From RBG-16-66-20 sp035517595 (GTDB lineage: Bacteria; Pseudomonadota; Gammaproteobacteria; Burkholderiales; SG8-39), in assembly GCA_035517595.1 (NCBI GenBank), contig DATIYN010000142.1, forward strand, positions 1-5,038: a stretch of 5,038 nucleotides of DNA. The letters are read 5' to 3'. Numbering within the stretch: the stretch's first letter is position 1; every line of letters starts with the position of its first letter. Positions 1-5,038 of this stretch are shown one piece after another. A model generated the notes under the pieces. It had not been told where the DNA came from, ran no database searches, and saw only the letters and a list, made by a program, of their open reading frames with translations. A program made the position numbers and the translations under genes.

Positions 1-178
1 GCACCAGCGCGCCGAAGGACTTGCTGACCGCGGCGTAGGCGAGGTCGGTGCCGACCGCCACCGCGGCCGGCACGCCCGAAAGCGCGAGCGCGGGCGTGAC
101 CAGCGAGCCCGCGCCGACGCCGGTCATGCCGACCAGCGCGCCGACGACCAGGCCCAGCACCACAAACCAAGGATCCAT
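1..178 (-). CDS. TauE/SafE-family sulfite/anion exporter, N-terminal part (runs off the left edge)
   Basis: This is the first 59 codons of a membrane protein read on the minus strand from an ATG at 178-176; the rest lies outside the window. The translation opens MDPWFVVLGLVVGALVGMTG, a hydrophobic first membrane segment. A Gly-Val-Gly-Ala-Gly-Ser stretch and a second hydrophobic segment follow, containing AVAVGTDLAYAAVSKSFGA. The glycine-rich GMTGVGAGS turn and the VGTDL..AA..K signature are typical of the TauE/SafE (DUF81) family, inner-membrane proteins thought to export sulfite, sulfoacetate or related anions. Substrate cannot be read from this fragment. The gene diverges from cysB across 83 bp, which fits a sulfur-related role and control by CysB, but that is inference. 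No strong Shine-Dalgarno sequence precedes the ATG. The family call is firm; the substrate is not. Confidence 0.85.
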   Translation of the reverse strand, partial: MDPWFVVLGLVVGALVGMTGVGAGSLVTPALALSGVPAAVAVGTDLAYAAVSKSFGALV

Positions 179-201
179 GGGCCAGATGCTAGGAGCCCGC
201 T

Positions 202-217
202 TTATTCTATGGAAATA
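202..217. promoter_or_regulatory. Candidate LysR-type (CysB) operator half-sites
   Basis: The plus strand reads TTATTC, four bases, then GAAATA. The second arm matches the inverted complement of the first (GAATAA) at four of six positions. AT-rich TTATTC/GAATAA-like half-sites resemble sites reported for CysB-type regulators, and the location between a cysB gene and a divergent exporter is the classic place for autoregulation. The site would lie downstream of the predicted exporter transcription start, where a bound regulator could block transcription. This is a pattern match only, with no binding evidence. Confidence 0.25.
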
Positions 218-230
218 CCGTTGTGTTAAG

Positions 231-236
231 ATTATA
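231..236 (-). promoter_or_regulatory. Consensus -10 hexamer (TATAAT) facing the exporter gene
   Basis: The minus strand reads TATAAT here, a six-of-six match to the sigma-70 -10 consensus. Transcription would begin near 224 and give a leader of about 46 nt before the exporter ATG at 178. The best -35 candidate at 16-18 bp spacing (GTTACG, 258-253) matches only three of six positions, so an activator may be needed. The palindromic nature of TTATATAA means a partial -10 is also seen on the plus strand. Confidence 0.45.
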
Positions 237-261
237 TAACTGATATAGATAACGTAACCCT

Positions 262-1206
262 ATGAAACTCCAGCAAATACGCTATGCCTGCGAGGTCGCG
301 CGCCAGGGATTGAACGTTTCGGCGGCCGCCGAGGCCCTGCACACCTCGCAGCCGGGCGTCTCCAAGCAGGTGAAGAGCCTCGAAGACGAGCTGGGCGTCG
401 AGATCTTCGTGCGCCACGGCAAGCGCATCGCCGCGATCACCGAGCCCGGCAAGGCGGTGCTCGCGATCGCCGAGCGGCTGCTCGGGGAGGCCGCGAACCT
501 CAGGCGCGCGGGCGAGGAGTTCGCCAACGAGCGGCGCGGCACGCTCACGATCGCCACCACGCACACGCAGGCGCGCTACGCGCTGCCGAAGGCGGTCGCC
601 GCGTTCAAGAAGCGCTACCCGGACGTGGTGCTGGTGCTGCACCAGGGCAATCCGACGCAGGTCTGCGAGATGGTGCGCGCGGGTGAGGCCGACCTCGCGA
701 TCGCCACCGAGGCGATCGCCGAGTACCCGGAGCTCGTCTCGCTGCCCTGCTACCGGTGGAACCGCTGCGTGGTGGTGCCGCCGGGGCACCCGCTGCTCAA
801 GGTCCGGCCGCTCACGCTCGAGGCGCTCGCGCAGTTCCCGATCGTTACCTACGACTTCGCCTTCGCCGGCCGCTCGCAGATCAACAAGGCGTTCCAGAAA
901 CGGGGACTCGCACCCAACATCGTGCTCACCGCGCTCGATTCGGACGTGATCAAGACCTACGTGGAGCTGGGGCTGGGCATCGGCATCCTCGCCACGATGG
1001 GCTTCGACGCGAAGCGCGACCGCGGGCTGCACGCGATCGACGCGGGCCACCTGTTCGAATCGAGCACCACGCGCCTGGGCATCAAGCGCGGCGCCTGGCT
1101 GCGCGGCTACGCCTACGAGTTCATCGAGCTGTTCGCGCCCAGGCTGTCGCGCGACCTGGTGGAAAGCACCGCGATGGAAAGAGCCGGCAGCGCCTACGAG
1201 CTCTAG
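262..1206 (+). CDS. cysB: CysB, LysR-type regulator of sulfur assimilation
   Basis: This 314-residue protein is a LysR-family DNA-binding regulator. CysB activates sulfate and thiosulfate uptake and cysteine biosynthesis genes, with N-acetylserine or O-acetylserine as inducer and sulfide or thiosulfate as anti-inducer in enterics. The winged helix-turn-helix occupies about residues 1-60 (MKLQQIRY at the start, then HTSQPGVSKQVKSLEDELGV at 27-46). The inducer-binding domain spans about 92-295. Ligand-pocket residues known from Klebsiella CysB are present: Thr100, Thr102 and Gln103 in TTHTQARYALP, and Thr149 in AIATEA. Enteric Thr202 is Ala here (DFAFAGRS), which I recall as usual in betaproteobacterial CysB. 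It ends AYEL, shorter than the 324-residue E. coli protein. The ATG at 262 gives the exact family N-terminus, although no Shine-Dalgarno sequence precedes it. Its stop overlaps that of phaZ. A paralogue such as SsuR/Cbl is the main alternative. Confidence 0.93.
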   Translation: MKLQQIRYACEVARQGLNVSAAAEALHTSQPGVSKQVKSLEDELGVEIFVRHGKRIAAITEPGKAVLAIAERLLGEAANLRRAGEEFANERRGTLTIATTHTQARYALPKAVAAFKKRYPDVVLVLHQGNPTQVCEMVRAGEADLAIATEAIAEYPELVSLPCYRWNRCVVVPPGHPLLKVRPLTLEALAQFPIVTYDFAFAGRSQINKAFQKRGLAPNIVLTALDSDVIKTYVELGLGIGILATMGFDAKRDRGLHAIDAGHLFESSTTRLGIKRGAWLRGYAYEFIELFAPRLSRDLVESTAMERAGSAYEL

Positions 1207-2438
1207 GCGTGTTTCCTGATGAAATCCCTGACCCTGGGATAAATCGTTTCGCGCCAGCGCCGGCCAGCGAAGATGCCGTAGTGACCCGCGTTCGGCGCGA
1301 GGTAGTGCTCGCGCCGCTCGCGCGGGATGCTGAGGCACAGCAGATGCGCAGCCTCGGTCTGGCCGTTGCCCGAGATGTCGTCGAGCTCGCCCTCGATCGT
1401 GAGCAGCGCGGTGTCCTTGATGGCCTGCGGCCTCACCAGCTGCTCGCGGATGAACAGGCGCCCCTTGGGCAGCGCGAACTCCTGGAACACGGCCTTCACG
1501 GTGTCCAGGTAGTACTCGGCCGGCATGTCCAGCACCGCGTTGTACTCGTCGTAGAACTCGCGATGCTTCTCCGCCGAGTCGCCGTCGCCATTCAGCAGGT
1601 GGTTGAAGTAGTCCCAGTGCGCGGTCAGGTGCCGGTCCGGGTTCATCGCCACGAAGCCCAGGTGCTGCAGGAAGCCGGGGTAGACGCGCCGCATGAAGCC
1701 CGGGTATTTCTGCGGCACTCGGTGGATCACGTTCTGCTCGAACCACGAGTGGGCCTTCTGCGTGGCGAGGTTGTTGACCGCGGTCGGGCTCTTGCGCGCG
1801 TCGATAGGCCCGCCCATCATCACCATGGTCTTCGGCGGATGCGGGAAGCGCTCCTGCGCCATCAGCGCCACCGCGCAAAGCACGGGCACCGTCGGCTGGC
1901 AGACCGAGATCACGTTGAGGTTCGGCTGGCGCTCCTCGGTGAGCAGCGCGATGAATTCGCGCACGTAGTCCACGTAGTCGGCGAGATGGAACGGCCCGGC
2001 CGCGAGCGGCACCATGCGCGCGTCCACCCAGTCGGTGACCCAGACCTCGTGCTCGGGCAGCAGCGTGCGCACCGTGTCGCGCAGCAGCGTCGCGTGGTGG
2101 CCCGAGAGCGGCGCGACGAGCAGCACGCGCGGATCGTTGCGCTTCGAGGCGAGCGTGCGCCGGAAGTGCACCAGCCGGCAGAACGGCTTGTCGATCTCGG
2201 TAACCGCCTCCACGGCGACCGGCTCGCCGTCCACGAGCGTCGCGTCGATGTTCCACTTGGGCTTCTCGTAGCGCTGCGTGACGCGCAGGAACAGGTCGGT
2301 CGAGGCGGCAATGCGCCGCGCGATCAGCGAGCGCGAGAACGGGCTCGCCGGATGCCCGAACCAGCCCAGCATCGCTTCGGCTGCGATGCGCCAAGGCCCG
2401 AGTATCTGGTGCTGCGCCTCGTAGAGGTTGTAGAGCAT
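1203..2438 (-). CDS. phaZ: Intracellular polyhydroxybutyrate/polyhydroxyalkanoate depolymerase (PhaZ)
   Basis: This 411-residue alpha/beta-hydrolase degrades intracellular (native, amorphous) polyhydroxybutyrate granules, releasing 3-hydroxybutyrate units as carbon and energy reserve. It resembles Ralstonia eutropha PhaZa1 (about 419 residues) along its whole length. Shared segments include KPFCRLVHF near residue 84, APLSGHHATLLRDTVRTLLP (109-128) and VTDWVDARMVP (134-144). The nucleophile motif ISVCQPT gives Cys180, a cysteine instead of the usual serine. GPIDARKSPTAVN and YPGFLQH follow, then EGELDDISG with the acid at Asp353/354 and AGHYGIF with His386. No signal peptide is visible, as expected for the intracellular class. 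The reading frame stays open far upstream, but homology starts at MLYNLYEAQ, so the ATG at 2438-2436 was chosen; GGAGG lies 13 bp upstream. No synthase, phasin or phaR gene is in the window. Confidence 0.93.
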   Translation of the reverse strand: MLYNLYEAQHQILGPWRIAAEAMLGWFGHPASPFSRSLIARRIAASTDLFLRVTQRYEKPKWNIDATLVDGEPVAVEAVTEIDKPFCRLVHFRRTLASKRNDPRVLLVAPLSGHHATLLRDTVRTLLPEHEVWVTDWVDARMVPLAAGPFHLADYVDYVREFIALLTEERQPNLNVISVCQPTVPVLCAVALMAQERFPHPPKTMVMMGGPIDARKSPTAVNNLATQKAHSWFEQNVIHRVPQKYPGFMRRVYPGFLQHLGFVAMNPDRHLTAHWDYFNHLLNGDGDSAEKHREFYDEYNAVLDMPAEYYLDTVKAVFQEFALPKGRLFIREQLVRPQAIKDTALLTIEGELDDISGNGQTEAAHLLCLSIPRERREHYLAPNAGHYGIFAGRRWRETIYPRVRDFIRKHA

Positions 2439-2618
2439 GCCGGTCGGTGAGCCTCCGGCCCCTACCATAACAGAATTGCGGCAGTGCGACATCGAAGGAA
2501 AAGAAGGGGTTCGCGGATGTTCTTCCGGGAACGCACAGATTTTTACCCCGCCCCATGAGCCTCGGCGCCTGCCTGGCGGTGCTGCAGGCCGCGCCGATCG
2601 TATGCCAGACTCCGCCGC
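2439..2618. promoter_or_regulatory. Divergent intergenic region between phaZ and the acyl-CoA-dehydrogenase-like gene
   Basis: This 180-bp spacer must carry promoters for both flanking genes but has few clear signals. For phaZ, a TATGGT -10-like hexamer lies on the minus strand at 2469-2464, with a weak ATGTCG -35 at 17-bp spacing. An imperfect dyad, GTTC-ttccgg-GAAC, lies at 2519-2532 and could be an operator. A small A/T run (ATTTTTA, 2539-2545) is seen, but I find no convincing promoter for the rightward gene. A six-codon reading frame (ATG at 2602, TGA at 2620-2622) overlaps the TTG start of that gene. Confidence 0.35.
2452..2456 (-). promoter_or_regulatory. Shine-Dalgarno sequence of phaZ
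   Basis: GGAGG on the minus strand precedes the phaZ ATG at 2438 by 13 bases. This is longer than the usual 5-9, but it is the only strong ribosome-binding sequence nearby and supports the start at MLYNLY. An alternative in-frame ATG at 2468 (ten residues longer) lies upstream of this site and would not use it. Confidence 0.5.
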
Positions 2619-3803
2619 TTGAACTCGACCGGTCAGGACTGGATCGCGCGGGCGCGCGCGCTCACGCCGCTGCTCGCGGCGGCTGCGCCGCGCATCGAGG
2701 CGGACAAGCAACTGCCGCCCGACGTTGTCGACGCGCTGCACGAGGCACAACTGTTCCGCATGCTGCTGCCGCGCTCGCTCGGCGGCGCGGAACTCGCGCT
2801 CGACGAATTCTTCCAGGTGATCCTTGCCATCGCCGAGGGCGACGCGAGCGCTGCCTGGTGCGTGTCGCAGAGCTCGGGCTGCGCGATGGCCGCGGCCTAC
2901 CTCGAGCCCGCCGCGGCGCGCGAGATCTTCGGCGACGCGCGCGCGGTGCTCGCCTGGGGCTTCCCGGCCGGGCCCTGCCGCGCGCTCCCGGCCGAGGGCG
3001 GCTGGAGGGCGAGCGGCACCTGGGGCTTCGGCAGCGGCAACCGCCACGCCACCTGGCTCGGCGGCCATTGCCAGATGCCCGACGGCAGCGATCGCACGAT
3101 GCTGTTCCCGCGCTCGGCGGCGACGATCAAGCCCGACTCCTGGAACGTGGTCGGGCTGCGCGGCACCGGCAGCGACACCTATTCGGTCGCCGACCTGTTC
3201 GTGCCCGCGGCGCACGCGATCGTCGCGCGCGCGAGCGGGCGCGACCTGCCGCCGTCCGCCGACGCCGAGCCCGATCCCGAGCCCGAGCGCCGCGAGCGCG
3301 GCACGCTCTACCGCTTCTCGCCGACGAGCGTCTACCAGAGCGGCTTTGCGGGCGTCGCGCTCGGCATTGCGCGCGCGACGCAGAACGCGTTCCTCGATCT
3401 CGCCACGAAGAAGAAGCCCTCCAGCGGCGCCGCGATGCTGCGCGACAACCCGGTGGTGCAGCTCAGGGTCGCGCAATCGGAGGCGCGCCTGGGCTCGGCG
3501 CGCGCGTGGGTCCTCGGCATCCTGCGCGAGATGTGGGCCGCCTGCGCCGAGTCGGGGCGCGTGAGCTTCGAGCACCGCATCCAGCTGCGCCTCGCCTCCA
3601 CCTGGGCGATCCAGGAGGCGCGCGAGGTGGTGGAGACCGCCTACATCGACGCGGGCGCCACCGCCATCTTCGAGGCCAATCCCTTCGAGCGGCGGCTGCG
3701 CGACATGCACGCGGCGTCGCAGCAGATCCAGTCGCATCCCGCGCACTTCCAGAGCGTCGGCCAGCACTACCTCGGGCTCAAGCCCAGCACGCGGTTCATC
3801 TAG
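2619..3803 (+). CDS. Acyl-CoA-dehydrogenase-fold flavoprotein, probably a group D flavin monooxygenase-like oxygenase
   Basis: This 394-residue protein has the acyl-CoA dehydrogenase fold. An all-helical N-terminal domain covers about residues 8-105, including LPPDVVDALHEAQLFRMLLP and SLGG. A central beta domain covers about 108-200, with the flavin-contact motif GTWGFGSGNRHATW at 133-146 and VVGLRGTGSDTYSVADLFVP at 177-196. The C-terminal helical domain covers about 235-385 and resembles Acyl-CoA_dh_2, ending FERRLRDMHAASQQIQSHP. These features match the HpaH/HsaA/DszC-type oxygenases, which use reduced flavin from a separate reductase to hydroxylate aromatics or oxidise sulfur compounds, rather than true acyl-CoA dehydrogenases. 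The substrate is unknown and no reductase is encoded here. An acidic proline-rich linker (ADAEPDPEPERRERG, 214-228) joins the last two domains. The only in-frame start before the conserved domain is TTG; the frame opens after a TGA at 2556. No Shine-Dalgarno sequence is evident. A true dehydrogenase remains possible. Confidence 0.82.
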   Translation: MNSTGQDWIARARALTPLLAAAAPRIEADKQLPPDVVDALHEAQLFRMLLPRSLGGAELALDEFFQVILAIAEGDASAAWCVSQSSGCAMAAAYLEPAAAREIFGDARAVLAWGFPAGPCRALPAEGGWRASGTWGFGSGNRHATWLGGHCQMPDGSDRTMLFPRSAATIKPDSWNVVGLRGTGSDTYSVADLFVPAAHAIVARASGRDLPPSADAEPDPEPERRERGTLYRFSPTSVYQSGFAGVALGIARATQNAFLDLATKKKPSSGAAMLRDNPVVQLRVAQSEARLGSARAWVLGILREMWAACAESGRVSFEHRIQLRLASTWAIQEAREVVETAYIDAGATAIFEANPFERRLRDMHAASQQIQSHPAHFQSVGQHYLGLKPSTRFI

Positions 3804-4710
3804 CGCTCAGGCGCCGCAGGTAGAGGTTGTTGGCGACGAGCGCGCCGACCACGATCGCCGCGCCGACGAGCTCGATCGCGGCAAAGCTGCGCCCGAGCGA
3901 GGCCTCGATCGCGAACACGATGATCGGAATCAGGTTCAGCATCAGCATGGTGTTGAGCGCGCCCAGGTAGCGCACGCCGTTGTTGAAGCCGAGCACGCCC
4001 AGCACCACCGTGAAGATCACGAAGTAGCCGAGCTGCCATTTGACCGAGGCGATCTGCTCGAGGCTCGGCAGCGACGACCAGCCCATCGAGATCGTGAGCG
4101 CGTTGATCGCCAGCAGGCCCGCGGTGCCCGGAATGCAGGTGAGCACGGTCATGCGCAGCGGCGACCAGCCGGAGAAGTGCGCGCCGGCCATCGTGTAGAT
4201 CACCCAGCTCACCGCGCCGAGGAAGACGAGGAGGTCGCCCGTGAGCGAGCCGCCACCGAAGGCGTGCGCGGGATCGCCGCGGGTCACCACGAGCAGCACG
4301 CCCGCGATCGCGCAGGCGATGCAGCCCACCGTGAAGCGAGCCGGCCGGATGCCGCGCGTGAGCCACACCGCGAGCGCGGTCATCGGCGTCTGCAGAGCCA
4401 TGATGATCGAAGCGTGCTCGGGGCGCGTGTAGAAGAGGCCCCACCAGACCAGGATGTTGAAGCCGCAGAATCCGACGAGGCCGTACACCGCCGCGGGCAG
4501 GAAGCGGCCGCCGTAGCGCAGCGCCTGGCGCCCTTCCGCGGCCGACAGGATGGCGATGAACAGCAGCACGCCGAACGCGTAGCGGAACGAGCCGAGGAAG
4601 AACGGATCGAGCACGGGCAGCGTGCGCTTGGCAACCGAGAACAGCGCGCCCCAGGACGCGATCGCGATGCCCAGCCAGGCCAGGCCCTTGACAAGGTGGG
4701 CCCGGTGAAT
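3796..4710 (-). CDS. EamA/DMT-family transporter (start codon unclear)
   Basis: This is a polytopic inner-membrane protein of the drug/metabolite transporter superfamily with two EamA repeats, about residues 9-145 and 160-300 counted from 4710. Members export amino acids, metabolites or drugs; this substrate is unknown. Ten hydrophobic segments can be traced. The first, GLAWLGIAIASWGALFSVA, is encoded at about 4686-4630; later landmarks are LGSFRY, ALQTPMTALAVWL, GAVSWVIYTMAGA, GVRYLGALNTMLMLNL and the last helix before LYLRRLSAR. The first ordinary start codon in frame is GTG at 4614, which would remove helix 1 and leave nine. Upstream of it the frame is open to the ligase stop TAG (4716-4714) but holds only ATT (4710), CTG and other non-standard starts. 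I give 4710 as the outer limit. Either a rare start is used or a base is missing near 4690. The gene follows the ligase closely and overlaps the convergent gene by 8 bp. Confidence 0.8.
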   Translation of the reverse strand: MHRAHLVKGLAWLGIAIASWGALFSVAKRTLPVLDPFFLGSFRYAFGVLLFIAILSAAEGRQALRYGGRFLPAAVYGLVGFCGFNILVWWGLFYTRPEHASIIMALQTPMTALAVWLTRGIRPARFTVGCIACAIAGVLLVVTRGDPAHAFGGGSLTGDLLVFLGAVSWVIYTMAGAHFSGWSPLRMTVLTCIPGTAGLLAINALTISMGWSSLPSLEQIASVKWQLGYFVIFTVVLGVLGFNNGVRYLGALNTMLMLNLIPIIVFAIEASLGRSFAAIELVGAAIVVGALVANNLYLRRLSAR

Positions 4711-4713
4711 TGT

Positions 4714-5038
4714 CTACGCAGCCTTCTTCTCGTCGCGCAACGCGCGGCGCAGGATCTTGCCGACGTTGGTCTTCGGCAGCTCGGCGCGGAACTCCACGTA
4801 TTTCGGCCGCTTGTAGCCGGTGAGCTGCTCCTTGCAGTACTCGAGCACCTGCGCCTCGGTGAGCGAGGGGTCCTTGCGCACGATGAACAGCTTCGGCACC
4901 TCGCCCGAGTGCTCGTCGGGCACGCCGATCGCCGCCACCTCCAGCACGCCGGGCATCGCCGCCACGACCTGCTCGAGCTCGTTCGGATACACGTTGAATC
5001 CCGAGACGAGGATCATGTCCTTCTTGCGGTCGACGATG
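4714..5038 (-). CDS. fadD: Long-chain acyl-CoA ligase (FadD type), C-terminal part (5' end beyond the right edge)
   Basis: This is the last 107 residues or so of an AMP-forming acyl-CoA synthetase; the N-terminus lies beyond the window. The enzyme activates fatty acids with ATP and coenzyme A to acyl-CoA for beta-oxidation or lipid synthesis, usually at the inner face of the membrane. The fragment begins IVDRKKDMILVSGFNVYPNE, the hinge and A8 motif almost identical to E. coli FadD. It continues with PGVLEVAAIGVPDEHSGEVP, QLTGYKRPKYVEF and the A10 motif LPKTNVGKILRR, whose lysine is the adenylation-half-reaction catalytic residue. It ends LRDEKKAA. It is transcribed with, and ahead of, the EamA gene. 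The exact chain-length preference and the fadD name are inferred from this short but characteristic C-terminus; another acyl-CoA synthetase is possible. Confidence 0.88.
   Translation of the reverse strand, partial: IVDRKKDMILVSGFNVYPNELEQVVAAMPGVLEVAAIGVPDEHSGEVPKLFIVRKDPSLTEAQVLEYCKEQLTGYKRPKYVEFRAELPKTNVGKILRRALRDEKKAA

Larger units (their letters stand above)
179..261. promoter_or_regulatory. Divergent AT-rich promoter region between the exporter gene and cysB
   Basis: This 83-bp gap is the only clearly AT-rich stretch in the window, especially 199-256. Towards the exporter, a perfect TATAAT -10 hexamer lies on the minus strand at 236-231, with only poor -35 matches, as expected of an activator-dependent promoter. 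Towards cysB, two weak candidates are visible: TTGTGT (221-226) with a 17-bp spacer to TATAGA (244-249), or TTAAGA (226-231) with a 16-bp spacer to GATAAC (248-253). Both would start transcription only a few bases before the cysB ATG. The near-dyad TTATTC-tatg-GAAATA at 202-217 is a candidate CysB operator, and TTATATAA at 232-239 is a perfect palindrome. The promoter role is inferred from position and composition. Confidence 0.55.

Noticed and set aside
756..2450. Plus-strand open frame of 564 codons
   Set aside because: It is a shadow of cysB in its first part and antisense to phaZ in the rest, with no domain signature.
2519..2532. Dyad GTTC-ttccgg-GAAC as a terminator or LexA-like box
   Set aside because: The arms are only four bases, there is no T-run for a terminator, and it does not match the LexA consensus. 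It is mentioned only as a possible operator.
232..2556. Minus-strand open frame of 774 codons across cysB and phaZ
   Set aside because: It is low-complexity Arg/Ala/Gly translation, out of frame with phaZ and antisense to cysB, both of which match known families along their length.
1203..3767. A very long minus-strand open frame (854 codons) continuing phaZ upstream through the oxygenase-like gene
   Set aside because: PhaZ homology begins at MLYNLY (2438). The upstream part is antisense to a well-supported gene, is rich in Arg, Ala and Gly, and is a typical shadow frame of GC-rich DNA.
2555..3823. Plus-strand open frame with an ATG start beginning MSLGACLAVLQ
   Set aside because: After the first residues it becomes Arg/Ala-rich with no family resemblance. 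The overlapping frame from 2619 carries all the conserved motifs.
1..5038. A defence system, mobile element, CRISPR array or biosynthetic cluster
   Set aside because: All genes belong to common housekeeping or metabolic families. No repeats, integrase, transposase or composition break was found.
2619..5038. A fatty-acid beta-oxidation operon (acyl-CoA dehydrogenase plus FadD)
   Set aside because: The two genes are on opposite strands, separated by a transporter, and the dehydrogenase-fold protein looks like an oxygenase instead.

Overview
The window is ordinary chromosomal DNA from a high-G+C bacterium. It is most likely a betaproteobacterium of the Burkholderiales type. The evidence is a CysB ending in AYEL with an Ala-Gly-Arg loop, as I recall from Burkholderia-type CysB, and an intracellular polyhydroxybutyrate depolymerase that closely resembles Ralstonia PhaZ. 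A typical FadD C-terminus and third-position G/C bias throughout fit the same picture. The genus cannot be told from the sequence.

Layout, left to right: (1) the N-terminus of a TauE/SafE-family membrane exporter on the minus strand, running off the left edge (1-178). (2) An 83-bp AT-rich divergent promoter region (179-261). (3) cysB on the plus strand (262-1206). (4) phaZ on the minus strand (1203-2438), convergent with cysB, their stop codons sharing the tetranucleotide CTAG. (5) A 180-bp divergent spacer (2439-2618). (6) A plus-strand acyl-CoA-dehydrogenase-fold protein with flavin-monooxygenase-like motifs, starting at TTG (2619-3803). (7) A minus-strand EamA/DMT-type transporter (3796-about 4710), overlapping the previous gene tail to tail by 8 bp. 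(8) The C-terminus of a minus-strand FadD-type acyl-CoA ligase, running off the right edge (4714-5038). Genes 7 and 8 are only a few bases apart and are probably co-transcribed, with the ligase first.

The genes form three loose groups rather than one pathway. The exporter/cysB pair suggests sulfur (sulfite, sulfonate or sulfate) homeostasis under CysB control. phaZ mobilises stored polyhydroxybutyrate. The ligase activates fatty acids, with an exporter-like gene behind it. The acyl-CoA-dehydrogenase-like protein has no obvious partner here.

I saw no RNA genes, mobile elements, CRISPR arrays, long repeats or clear rho-independent terminators, and no convincing new system. The points most worth a second look are the EamA gene, whose homologous N-terminus has no ATG, GTG or TTG start in frame; the exporter/cysB intergenic region; and the TTG-started monooxygenase-like gene.
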